DNA from: Chloroflexota bacterium
GTDB lineage: Bacteria; Chloroflexota; Dehalococcoidia; SM23-28-2; RBG-16-64-32
Assembly (NCBI GenBank): GCA_022561095.1
Contig: JADFRV010000093.1
Location: 1-8,638, forward strand
Reading direction: 5' to 3'
DNA length: 8,638 nucleotides
Below, one piece after another: positions 1 to 6,447 of this stretch; within the stretch, counting starts at the first letter, position 1; each line of letters starts with the position of its first letter. The translations under genes and the position numbers were made by a program. Below the pieces are notes generated by a model. That model worked only from the letters and a program-made list of their open reading frames with translations, searched no databases and was not told the origin of the DNA.

Positions 1-1227
1 ATACAGGACCTCGTCACCGCCGGCCTTCCAGTCATAGCCGACCTCTACGGCTTTCCCCGCCCGGGCCCGCCGGCCATCAACATCGCCGAGCGCGGCCGCC
101 AGATAATCTTAGGCTACGAAGGGCTCACCTCCTGTGGCCTCGCCTCCTGCGACATCGACATCTCCCCCATCGCCGACGACGTCACCGCCCTCCACGAGCT
201 GGCCCACCTCTGGTCCGACATCTACGACAACCGCTGGCTCGCCGAGGGCTTCGCCAATCTCATCGCCCTCAAAGCCGCTCAGCATCTCGGCCCCGGCCTC
301 ATTCAGGGCAGTACCGACCCGCCGATGCGGACCACCCTTGACCTCCGCCTGGACGAGTGGGGCGATGTTACCTACCTCATCGCCGCCACACCTGATCAGG
401 AGGCCATTGAGGACGCCGGCTACGATAGATCGCTCCGTTTCCTCACCCTGCTGGCAGACACCGTCGGCCTGGACATCCTTCAGCGGGCCAACGCTGACCT
501 GGCCGCGGACGCTGTACCGGCCGACAGTCGCCGCTTCCTGGACGCCCTGGAAGACGCCTCCGGCCAAGAGCTAGGCCACCTCTTCCTCGAATGGGTCTTC
601 CCGGACTCCTTCGCTCCCGTCCTGGAGCAACGCCGCCAGGCCCGCGACCGCTTAGCCTCCCTCACCAACGCTGCACAGGCCGAGGCCCTGGACCCCGGCC
701 CGCTCGAGGTCATCCAGGCTGATGTCACCGCCTGGCGCTTCGACGACGCCCTCGCCGCCCTGGACGATGCCGAAGCCGACCTCCAGCTCTACCTCGGGCT
801 AAAGGGGCGACTGGCCTCCCTGCGAGAAGCTGTCCAGACCGCCGGCCTCCCCTTCCCCGGCGCCATTGACACAGCCGTCGCCGCCTGGCAATTCAGCAGC
901 CTGGAACAGACCCTCAACGACGCCGAGGCTTTCCTCACCGCCTACCTCCGCGCTCGCGATAATCTGGACCATCCCCGCAACCTCTGGCAGCGCCTCGGCC
1001 TCTGGGGTAGCGACCCCGAAGCCTCCCTCCAAAGCGCCCGCAGCGCCTTTACCGCCGGCGACTTCATGGACGCTACGGCCGACAGCGAAAAAGCCTACGA
1101 CATGATCGAGGACGCCGCTACCGCCGCCCTCATCCGCCTCCTCATCCTCCTCACCGTCCTCGCCGCCCTGGCCATCGCAGTCGCCATCGCCATCTGGTTC
1201 CGACGCAGCCGCCGGCGCTTCCCCTAA
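1..1227 (+). CDS. Gluzincin-type zinc metallopeptidase (M1/peptidase_MA-like), C-terminal part, membrane anchored
   Basis: The frame is open from base 1, so the N-terminus lies outside the window; 408 codons are visible. HELAH at visible residues 65-69, followed by WLAEGF with its Glu at residue 82, fits the zinc site HExxH...E of gluzincin peptidases, with two His and a downstream Glu as ligands and the HExxH Glu as catalytic base. The HExxH-to-Glu gap is only 12 residues, whereas classical M1 aminopeptidases have 18, so a loop is shorter here. The remainder (about residues 190-370) is Ala/Leu/Asp-rich and helical. A hydrophobic segment at about 375-400 followed by an Arg-rich tail (RRSRRR) predicts a C-terminal anchor with the peptidase outside the membrane. 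Substrate is unknown. Its TAA stop overlaps the stop of the convergent gene at 1224. Peptidase call is fairly sure; exact family is not. Confidence 0.8.
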   Translation: MQDLVTAGLPVIADLYGFPRPGPPAINIAERGRQIILGYEGLTSCGLASCDIDISPIADDVTALHELAHLWSDIYDNRWLAEGFANLIALKAAQHLGPGLIQGSTDPPMRTTLDLRLDEWGDVTYLIAATPDQEAIEDAGYDRSLRFLTLLADTVGLDILQRANADLAADAVPADSRRFLDALEDASGQELGHLFLEWVFPDSFAPVLEQRRQARDRLASLTNAAQAEALDPGPLEVIQADVTAWRFDDALAALDDAEADLQLYLGLKGRLASLREAVQTAGLPFPGAIDTAVAAWQFSSLEQTLNDAEAFLTAYLRARDNLDHPRNLWQRLGLWGSDPEASLQSARSAFTAGDFMDATADSEKAYDMIEDAATAALIRLLILLTVLAALAIAVAIAIWFRRSRRRFP

Positions 1228-1754
1228 CTGGTAGGCCGCTCCGCCGCCCGCTTCTCCAGCGTGTCCACCCCCCGCTGCACCGTGGCGATGAACTCGTTCA
1301 GCTCACCCTCCAGCTTCTTCAACGTCTGCAGCGCGTAAACGTCCGCCTCCCGCATCTGCTCCCGCGCCGCCTCCTGCGCATCGTCCAGGCGCGCCGCCGC
1401 CTGCGCCTCCGCCTCCCGCGAGAGCTCCAGCACCCGCTCCTGCGCCTGGGCCAGTATCTGGCGCGACCTCTCCTCCGCCGCCTTCACTACCTTCGTCTCC
1501 TTCAGCCGCTCCTCCACCTCCTCCTTCGCCCGCGTGATGATCCGCGAGGCCTCCGCCGTAGCGTCCGCCAGCACCTCATCCCGCTTCTCCATCACCTCAC
1601 GAGCGTCGTACACCTCCTTCGGCACCGACACTCGCATGCGGTCGATCAGGTCCAGCAAACGCTGCCGCGGCATGACCAGGCCGCCGCCCACCGGCAGCTT
1701 GCGCGCCTCGCCCACGATCTCCTCAAGACGGTCTATGTGGTGCAGGATGTCCAC
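1224..1754 (-). CDS. Long coiled-coil protein of the rsmD-coaD operon (DivIVA / ATP synthase subunit B-like)
   Basis: This 176-residue protein begins with a short helical segment (residues 1-20), then a Gly/Pro turn and a conserved-looking stretch around LLDLIDRMRVSVPKEV (33-48). From about 48 to 145 it is one Glu/Arg/Ala-rich heptad-like coiled coil, ending in a second helix. No membrane segment or catalytic motif is visible. Such proteins are often automatically named ATP synthase subunit B-like or DivIVA-like; the similarity may reflect coiled-coil composition only. The start is GTG (1754-1752), chosen because a perfect AGGAGG (1766-1761) lies 6 bases upstream, directly after the coaD stop, so translation is probably coupled to coaD. 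It is the last gene of the operon and its TAG overlaps the stop of the convergent peptidase gene, leaving no room for a separate terminator. A structural or scaffolding role is only a guess. Confidence 0.75.
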   Translation of the reverse strand: MDILHHIDRLEEIVGEARKLPVGGGLVMPRQRLLDLIDRMRVSVPKEVYDAREVMEKRDEVLADATAEASRIITRAKEEVEERLKETKVVKAAEERSRQILAQAQERVLELSREAEAQAAARLDDAQEAAREQMREADVYALQTLKKLEGELNEFIATVQRGVDTLEKRAAERPTS

Positions 1755-1766
1755 AGCGGGCCTCCT

Positions 1767-2252
1767 CTAGGTCTTCCCGCCGAATTTCTCCCCCAACGCC
1801 TTCGCCACCGCCGCCGGCACCAGCTCCGCGACATCGTACCCCATGCCGGCCACCTCTCGGATCCGGTGACCGCTCACGAACAGGTGCTCCAGGCTGGCCA
1901 TCAGATAGACCGAATCGATCTCCGGCGCCATCTTGCTGTTCATCAGCGCCATATCGAACTCCGCCTCAAAGTCGGTCACCGCCCGGATGCCGCGCACCAG
2001 CGCTTTCGCCCGCTCCTTGCGCGCGAAGTCCACTATCAGGCCGGAGAACGACTTCACCTCCGCATGCTCAATGTGCTCTATCGCCCCCGCGAACAGCTTC
2101 ACCCTCTCCTCAGTGGTGAACAGACAGCCCTCCGGCGGCAGATCGTACACCGCCACCACTACCCGATCGAACAACGTCGCCGCCCTCTGCGCGATGTCCA
2201 CGTGCCCCAACGTGACCGGATCGAACCTGCCGGGGTAGACCGCTGTTACCAA
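1767..2252 (-). CDS. coaD: Pantetheine-phosphate adenylyltransferase (CoaD)
   Basis: CoaD transfers AMP from ATP to 4'-phosphopantetheine, giving dephospho-CoA, the penultimate step of coenzyme A synthesis in the cytosol. The 161-residue length is normal. The nucleotidyltransferase signature T-x-G-H is at residues 14-17 within YPGRFDPVTLGH, and the block RGIRAVTDFEAEFDMALMN (87-105) matches the CoaD family. Three usually conserved spots differ from the E. coli enzyme as I recall it: Arg9 in place of Thr10, EGC at 41-43 where the KKP containing catalytic Lys42 lies, and SGH (127-129) in place of the Ser-Ser-Ser run before the final helix. The start is TTG (2252-2250), set by AGGAGG at 2265-2260 with 7-base spacing; this Shine-Dalgarno overlaps the rsmD stop, implying coupling. 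It lies 11 bp after rsmD and 12 bp before the coiled-coil gene. Confidence 0.93.
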   Translation of the reverse strand: MVTAVYPGRFDPVTLGHVDIAQRAATLFDRVVVAVYDLPPEGCLFTTEERVKLFAGAIEHIEHAEVKSFSGLIVDFARKERAKALVRGIRAVTDFEAEFDMALMNSKMAPEIDSVYLMASLEHLFVSGHRIREVAGMGYDVAELVPAAVAKALGEKFGGKT

Positions 2253-2263
2253 ATCGGCACCTC

Positions 2264-2818
2264 CTAGCGATAGATCGAGACAGCGCTGTCACCGTGCCTC
2301 AGCGTCTTCACCTGCGATAGCCCACCCAACCGCTCCGGCCCCTCCTCCCGCGAGCTGTGCTCCAGCACCAGGACCGTCCCGCCGGCCTCCGCCAGGCCGG
2401 ACTCCACCAGCCGCTCCAGCGAAGGGGCCGCTTCCTGGGCGTAGGGCGGGTCCGCCAGCACCAGCGTGTACGGCCCCGTACGGGCGTCTGCCTCCAGCCT
2501 GGCCAGCGCCCGCTCCACCGGCGCGCAGTGCACCTTCGCCAGCCCTTCGAACCGCGTCTTGGCCAGGTTCTCACGGATGGAGGCGCAGGTGCGTGCGTCC
2601 TTCTCCACGAAGTCGCACCACTGGCCGCCGCGGCTCAGCGCCTCGATCCCCAGCGCCCCGCTGCCCGCGTACAGGTCCAGCACACGCGTCAGCTCCACCC
2701 CCATCGACTCCAGGGCCGAGAAGATCGCCCCCCGCACCAGGTCCGAGGTCGGCCGCGTGGCCCGCGAAGGAGGCCCGGCGAGGCGGTGACCCTTGGCTCG
2801 TCCGGCGATCACCCGCAT
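2264..2818 (-). CDS. rsmD: 16S rRNA (guanine966-N2)-methyltransferase RsmD
   Basis: RsmD methylates N2 of G966 in 16S rRNA using S-adenosylmethionine, acting on the small subunit during assembly. The 184-residue protein shows the family order: an N-terminal MRVIAGRAKGHRL segment, RPTSDLVRGAIFSAL (22-36), SAM-binding motif I DLYAGSGALGIEALSRG (48-64), the acidic end of strand 2 at VEKD (71-74), and catalytic DPPY (123-126). The ATG start at 2818-2816 is 7 bp after the stop of the GH18-like gene and has no obvious Shine-Dalgarno, so it is probably read by ribosomes finishing the upstream gene. The rsmD-coaD pairing is common in bacteria and supports both calls. Nothing looks truncated. Confidence 0.95.
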   Translation of the reverse strand: MRVIAGRAKGHRLAGPPSRATRPTSDLVRGAIFSALESMGVELTRVLDLYAGSGALGIEALSRGGQWCDFVEKDARTCASIRENLAKTRFEGLAKVHCAPVERALARLEADARTGPYTLVLADPPYAQEAAPSLERLVESGLAEAGGTVLVLEHSSREEGPERLGGLSQVKTLRHGDSAVSIYR

Positions 2819-2824
2819 CGGAAA

Positions 2825-4915
2825 CTAGGGCACCGTGAAGGACGCCTCATTGGAGACGTCACTTTCGTTGCCGTCTGTGTCTTCGGCAGTGATGACATAG
2901 TAGTAAGTTGTGACTGACGTCAGACCACTGTCAATAAATGTCGTCGTCGGCGCTGATACTGTCGCCACCGGGAGGGGATACGGGCCACCCAGATCCTCCC
3001 CACGGAATATCCTATACAAGGCGAGGTCGGGCTCCGTATTTTCATCCCATGTCAGTGTGATCTTATTCGCACCTGGCCCTCCCGTGGCAATCAAGTTTGC
3101 GGGCGCGGCCGGGCCCGCGACCGGCGTAGGCGTCGGCACAGGCGTAAGTGTTGGCACCGGCGTAGGCGTGGGCGTTGCCGTCGGCTCCTCCGGCCCGAAC
3201 GTCAGCACGGCCGTCGGCTCGTCCACCCGCTTCGCCTTCACCTCCACCGTGAGCTCCCGGCCGAAGCGCCGGTCGCCGTCACTGATCAGGATCCGCAGCT
3301 TGAACGACCCCGCCTCCTCCGCCCGCCAGATGACGGATAGCCCAGCGGTTGCGTCCAGCTTGCCGCCGTCCGGCGCCTCCCACTGCGGCACAAGCGTATC
3401 GCCGTTCGGCCGCACCAGCGCGATCGTGCCGGTCTCGATGAGCTCGTCCACGGCGGGCCAGATGTTGGCCACATCGGTCCGCGCCGAGGCATCGGACACC
3501 GCGAGGCCGCCGAGCGCATAAGTCTGCACTATCTCCAGCTTGAACCGCACGCTGAACACGTTCTCGATGAACACAGTCCGCCTGTCCGGCCCCTGATAAG
3601 AGAATGATACGGCCGCCGCCTCGTCGCTCCAGCGCAGGGCGGTCGCCCCCTCCGATTGGGCCAGGTTCACCGCCACCACCTTCACCCCCACGTCGGTTTC
3701 GATATTCGCCGCGTCTGTTGGCTCCCGTACCTTGATCTCGCTAGCCAGGAGCATCGCCTCCAGATAGCCCAGCGTCCTAATGCTGCCGCCCTCCTCCAGC
3801 TCGCTGCTGAACGGGCTTATCACCAGCATCACCTTTCGCGGATCCACGTCCTCCACTAGCTGGTTCAGACCTTCCGTCATCGTTTCCCAGTAGTTCAGCG
3901 GGTCCGCTATCGGCAACACCTTGATAATGTCCGCCGCCTGACCCAAGACGGGCCAATCGTAGGCCTGACGCTGAGGCCCCGGAGGCGGCAGCGTCAGGCT
4001 CAACCGTCGTCCGTCCTCTCGCAACGCCCGTCCCAACTCTTGCGCGAACGCAGTGAACTCCGTTTGCAGCTCCGGGTCCACCGAAGAATACTCCAGGTCT
4101 ATCCCTGCGAAGCTGCCGCCTGCGGCCAGCTGCACGATCTCCGCCACGTGCTGCTCCCGTAGCGAGTCATCGGACAGGATATCGTTCACCACCGCCGCCG
4201 AGTCCTCTGCGCTGCCCACGATGGTGGGGATAAGCAGGACGCTTTCCTCCACCTCAACCTCCGTGGCCGTCCCCTCCACCGTGCTATCGCTCAGCGGCCT
4301 GTAATCCCTGGGGCTGACGATACCGACCTTCGCGTCGGGGTGCAGCGTGCCGCCGGCCGGCAGGGAGGCCGCCGCCTGATAGGCTTGGGCCACCACCCGC
4401 AGCACCGCCAGATTGGCAGGCAGCGGCGAGAAGTCCGCCTCCGCCTGCTGCTCCCCGCTCTCCAGGCGCGCATCCGCTACCCTCTGCCAGCGGCCATCCA
4501 TATAGGTGTAGAATCCCAGCCCGGTCTCGTCCTCCGGCCGGCTGCGCAGGGGCAACGCGATCGTCGCGGAGAGGTCCCCGTCCGTCTCAAACTCCACGAA
4601 ATCGCTCAAGGCGACCAGCCCCGGCGGCAGCCCCGGTATCTCGCCGAACCGCGCCTCCACACCGGAGTCGCTCACAGTCGTCGTGGTGCCGCCCTCACCG
4701 CCACCGAACACGCCGGATAGAAGAATTACCAGCAGGATAACCACGGCCAGGAACACTATCGTGCCGCCTATGATGAACGGCGCTGGGTCGCGCTGGTTCC
4801 TTCGCAGCAGCCGGTCGAACGGCCCTTCCCGCCGGGGCAAGTCGCGCCGAGGCGGCCTATCTCTGGGCGGGAGATCGCGGGGTGGAAATCGTCGCATCAT
4901 TACGCGCTTCGACAT
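2825..4915 (-). CDS. Membrane-anchored GH18-like (YaaH/chitinase fold) protein with C-terminal fibronectin type III domain
   Basis: This is a 696-residue envelope protein. Residues 1-46 form a Pro/Arg-rich cytoplasmic tail (repeats of PPRD/PPRR), and 47-70 form one transmembrane helix, so the rest is outside the cell. A beta-rich domain (about 84-178) precedes a glycoside hydrolase 18-like barrel (about 195-480). FAGIDLEY at 269-276 corresponds to the GH18 strand-4 motif DxxDxDxE; Asp273 and Glu275 (candidate acid) remain, but the first Asp is Ala270. YALGGLAV (466-473) matches strand 8, yet the usual following Trp is Ser. A small beta domain (about 500-562), a Thr-Pro/Val-Pro linker (577-603) and a fibronectin type III domain (604-696) follow. 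Expected substrates are cell-wall or other amino-sugar glycans; activity is uncertain because the barrel motifs are divergent. The ATG start lacks a clear Shine-Dalgarno. It is the first gene of the operon leading into rsmD and coaD. Confidence 0.82.
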   Translation of the reverse strand: MSKRVMMRRFPPRDLPPRDRPPRRDLPRREGPFDRLLRRNQRDPAPFIIGGTIVFLAVVILLVILLSGVFGGGEGGTTTTVSDSGVEARFGEIPGLPPGLVALSDFVEFETDGDLSATIALPLRSRPEDETGLGFYTYMDGRWQRVADARLESGEQQAEADFSPLPANLAVLRVVAQAYQAAASLPAGGTLHPDAKVGIVSPRDYRPLSDSTVEGTATEVEVEESVLLIPTIVGSAEDSAAVVNDILSDDSLREQHVAEIVQLAAGGSFAGIDLEYSSVDPELQTEFTAFAQELGRALREDGRRLSLTLPPPGPQRQAYDWPVLGQAADIIKVLPIADPLNYWETMTEGLNQLVEDVDPRKVMLVISPFSSELEEGGSIRTLGYLEAMLLASEIKVREPTDAANIETDVGVKVVAVNLAQSEGATALRWSDEAAAVSFSYQGPDRRTVFIENVFSVRFKLEIVQTYALGGLAVSDASARTDVANIWPAVDELIETGTIALVRPNGDTLVPQWEAPDGGKLDATAGLSVIWRAEEAGSFKLRILISDGDRRFGRELTVEVKAKRVDEPTAVLTFGPEEPTATPTPTPVPTLTPVPTPTPVAGPAAPANLIATGGPGANKITLTWDENTEPDLALYRIFRGEDLGGPYPLPVATVSAPTTTFIDSGLTSVTTYYYVITAEDTDGNESDVSNEASFTVP
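3121..3184. repeat. Short GGCGTn-type tandem repeat encoding the Thr-Pro linker
   Basis: About ten imperfect copies of a 6-base GGCGTn / GGCACn unit on the + strand encode, on the - strand, the alternating Thr-Pro and Val-Pro linker between the GH18-like part and the fibronectin domain. Such a simple repeat could change length by slippage in steps of two residues without a frameshift. Confidence 0.75.
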
Positions 4916-4956
4916 GCCGGCCGGCCGAACATAAGCCGCACCGGATGGTCACGCGG

Positions 4957-4984
4957 ATTGTATCACAGCCCCTCTTCTCAGCAA
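4957..4984 (-). promoter_or_regulatory. Probable sigma70-type promoter of the GH18-rsmD-coaD operon
   Basis: On the - strand, TTGCTG (4984-4979) and TACAAT (4962-4957) are separated by 16 bases. The -10 box is preceded by TGA, giving an extended -10 element. Predicted transcription starts near 4950, about 35 bases upstream of the ATG at 4915. It lies in the only intergenic space upstream of the operon. Confidence 0.55.
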
Positions 4985-5035
4985 AGCGATGCAACCCTTA
5001 GGCCAACCCTACTGCATACCGGCGTTGACGGTGGC

Positions 5036-5236
5036 ATGACCGCACGCAGATGCGCCTGCGGCTGCGGCCAAGAGGTCACCGGCCAGCGATCCAGACGGTT
5101 CTACTCGGACTCGCACCGCAAGCGGTTTAACAGGTCGGGCCATGCCCTAGAGTCGTTACAGCGTCCACCAGTTAAGCGAGAGTCGCGGACACCCCCTGAA
5201 CCCACTACAGGGGACACCCGATGTCCGCGCCTTTAA
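5036..5236 (+). CDS. Small protein with degenerate treble-clef-like zinc finger
   Basis: The 66-residue product starts at an ATG just before MTARRCACGCGQEV; the frame is open further upstream, but the motif begins right at this Met. The N-terminal half follows the pattern of small CxCG...YCSxxCRxRxxR proteins that are frequent in actinobacterial and Chloroflexota phages: CACGCG at residues 6-11, then RRFYSDSHRKRF near 20-31. The two later Cys of the usual pattern are Tyr and His here, so zinc binding would need a C-C-C-H set or be lost. The Pro/Thr-rich C-terminal half has no recognisable fold and its DNA contains a strong hairpin (5185-5228). The ribosome binding site is weak. It reads divergently from the GH18-like gene and is the first gene with accessory character. 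Function unknown. Confidence 0.5.
   Translation: MTARRCACGCGQEVTGQRSRRFYSDSHRKRFNRSGHALESLQRPPVKRESRTPPEPTTGDTRCPRL
5185..5228. other. Nested inverted repeat at the end of the small zinc-finger gene
   Basis: Outer arms GCGGACA (5185-5191) and TGTCCGC (5222-5228) enclose inner arms CCCCTG (5193-5198) and CAGGGG (5208-5213). The structure lies over the last codons of the gene ending at 5236 and has no T-run behind it. The TGTCCG core recurs in the control region at 6819-6903. Confidence 0.5.
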
Positions 5237-5251
5237 TACGGAAGTCCACTG

Positions 5252-5285
5252 CTCAGGCTGCTGGTACGTAATGCCCAGCCTAGAG
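5252..5285 (+). other. Terminator-like hairpin without T-run in the 5237-5484 gap
   Basis: AGGCTG (5255-5260) pairs with CAGCCT (5276-5281); the stem extends outward by CTC/GAG with a one-base bulge and inward by GG/CC. It begins 16 bases after the stop at 5236 and could end that transcript, but the downstream sequence is GC-rich rather than T-rich. Apart from this and the 5410-5476 palindrome, I see no gene, tRNA or known element between 5237 and 5484. Confidence 0.35.
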
Positions 5286-5409
5286 GGGCCGCTGCCAGTC
5301 CCTACCTACTGCCGGAGGTGTGTGCCGAACCCTTGACCGCGCCCGCCGCGATTGTGCGCCTGGGCGGGGCGGGAGTCAATGCAAGTGACCCATCTCACCA
5401 GTGGCAACC

Positions 5410-5476
5410 TTCTGGCGCATAACGACGAGCCCCCCGGGAAGGAGTGGCCCGGGGGCTCTAGTCGTTAATGCCAGAA
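5410..5476. repeat. 67-nt imperfect palindrome (long hairpin), possible bidirectional terminator
   Basis: Arms TTCTGGC (5410-5416) and GCCAGAA (5470-5476), AACGAC (5421-5426) and GTCGTT (5461-5466), and GAGCCCCC...GGG (5427-5438) and CCCGGGGGCTC (5448-5458) fold into a stem of about 26 pairs. There are bulges of GC, TA and one C, and a 9-base loop, AAGGAGTGG. It lies at the 3' side of the - strand cluster, as a terminator would, but no T-run follows on either strand. The stem is far longer than needed for termination, so a structural DNA role is possible. Confidence 0.6.
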
Positions 5477-5484
5477 CTAGGTGT

Positions 5485-5679
5485 CTATATAGCGTCCGCT
5501 TCGGGGGACCGCCTCTTTGACCTATCGGCAGGGTACGGCCCCGTTCGTGGAGGCGAATTCGGTACCCCGCGCCGGACAAGCGCCTCTGAGGATTTAGTCT
5601 GAGGCGACGCTTTCGGATTCATGTTCCAAAACGGTTTGCCATCGGGGGTAGCGCCCCTGCCAGCCTTTTTCTTAGGAAT
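5485..5679 (-). CDS. Possible small basic protein at the end of the - strand cluster
   Basis: A 64-codon frame rich in Lys, Arg and Pro (it contains the run PDGKPFWNMNPK) overlaps the end of the zinc-finger gene by 8 bases. The only good ribosome binding site is CAGGAGG just upstream of an ATT codon (5679-5677), at 6-base spacing. The frame also runs back to a TTG at 5739, but that has no Shine-Dalgarno, and an internal ATG has none either. If real, it starts at a rare ATT or uses coupling from the upstream gene. No family is recognised. The next element downstream is the long palindrome at 5410-5476. Confidence 0.25.
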   Translation of the reverse strand: MPKKKAGRGATPDGKPFWNMNPKASPQTKSSEALVRRGVPNSPPRTGPYPADRSKRRSPEADAI

Positions 5680-6184
5680 TGTCGTCCTCCTGTTTGTGGG
5701 CCTTCCGAGCGTGAAGATCGCGTCCGTTCGCGCTGTCAAAGAACCGGGTTTGGCCGTCCTTTGTCTTGCAGCCCTCTACTGGGCAGTCGTAGCCCCGCTG
5801 GGGGAGCTCCGCCTGCTGGCGCTTAGAGGCAGCTAAGGCTAGGTCTTCTTGATGCTCCCGTGCCCTTTGCCGGTTCGCATCGGCTACGCGGCTTTCAAAT
5901 GCCCTGAGACAGTCAGGTGTGATATCAACAGGAACGGCACCGGAATTGCTGCCTATGGCGTGTATAGGAACGTGGACGGCCCTCGGAACGCCGTCTTCAT
6001 CCGATAGGGTTGTGAAAGAATCTCCCAGTACGGTTGTGTTGCAGATGTAGCAAAAACGTCGGCTCGTCGCCGGGGGCGCTGCTGAGTCGTTTTCCCGCTC
6101 CTTTTTGCCCCTTAGCTTCCCGGACGGATAGCGCTCCCGCGTTAGCTTCTTGCGCTTTGTCATGACGGCGGTGTCGGTTGTCAT
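5672..6184 (-). CDS. Zinc-finger protein with C-terminal C2H2-like finger, accessory/phage-like
   Basis: The 170-residue product begins with a Lys/Arg-rich tail (residues 9-31, including RYPSGKL), then a knuckle C45-x2-C48 (FCYICN), a middle domain ending in an Arg/Gln/Ala helix (about 90-128), and a C-terminal finger C134-x4-C139-x18-H158-x4-H163. The basic tail plus a C2H2-like finger suggests nucleic-acid binding, but the fingers may only be structural. ATG at 6184 is preceded by GGGAGAGG with suitable spacing and lies 14 bp after the upstream stop, so it belongs to the - strand cluster. No family name can be given. An open frame on the opposite strand here is rejected because this frame has the ribosome binding site and the ordered Cys/His pattern. 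Confidence 0.7.
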   Translation of the reverse strand: MTTDTAVMTKRKKLTRERYPSGKLRGKKERENDSAAPPATSRRFCYICNTTVLGDSFTTLSDEDGVPRAVHVPIHAIGSNSGAVPVDITPDCLRAFESRVADANRQRAREHQEDLALAASKRQQAELPQRGYDCPVEGCKTKDGQTRFFDSANGRDLHARKAHKQEDDNS

Positions 6185-6198
6185 ATCCTCTCCCTCAT

Positions 6199-6447
6199 CT
6201 ATCCGGGGTACACGTTCGTTTTGCCGTCGATGTAATCTCGGCGGGCTTTGTTGATGTTTGTACTGCCACCGGAGGTGCCAGGGGCGAGGTTCGCGCCCCT
6301 ACCCTTAGCCGCTTTTATAGCCGCCTGCTGCTGCGCTGCGTTCTGGCCCTGCCTGGAGCCCTTACGGAACCCCTCGTCGTAGCCCTCTTGCCGTACCGAC
6401 GCGCTATCCGGGGTATTCGTTTGTCTCACCCTTGTGATAAGCCTCAC
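6199..6447 (-). CDS. Ala/Gln-rich small protein with shared C-terminal N-K-x-R-R...TN-x-YPG tail
   Basis: The product is 82 residues from a GTG at 6447, or a few codons fewer from the GTG at 6432. Neither has a clear Shine-Dalgarno, and the start lies inside the upstream gene (44-bp overlap), so re-initiation is likely. A helical, Gln/Ala/Lys-rich part (about 25-50) and a Gly/Ser/Thr-rich stretch (50-63) lead to NKARRDYIDGKTNVYPG (66-82). This tail matches the last 17 residues of the preceding gene's product at 10 positions. The rest of the two proteins is not obviously alike. Small Ala/Gln-rich proteins of this kind occur among phage structural or scaffold proteins, but that is only a guess. 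It is followed after 14 bp by the zinc-finger gene. Confidence 0.6.
   Translation of the reverse strand: MRLITRVRQTNTPDSASVRQEGYDEGFRKGSRQGQNAAQQQAAIKAAKGRGANLAPGTSGGSTNINKARRDYIDGKTNVYPG

Noticed and set aside
3121..3184. Possible CRISPR-like or VNTR array
   Set aside because: The repeat unit is six bases with no spacers and is fully explained by the Thr-Pro linker coding sequence.
5320..5400. Possible tRNA or attachment site in the gap right of the chromosomal operon
   Set aside because: GGTTCG-like bases on the - strand do not form a T-arm or cloverleaf, and no repeated core was found at another position in the window.
5621..5836. 71-codon + strand frame with a hydrophobic stretch resembling a membrane protein
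   Set aside because: It is antisense to the C2H2-like finger region; there is no ribosome binding site, and the hydrophobicity comes from reading Lys/Asp/Glu codons backwards.
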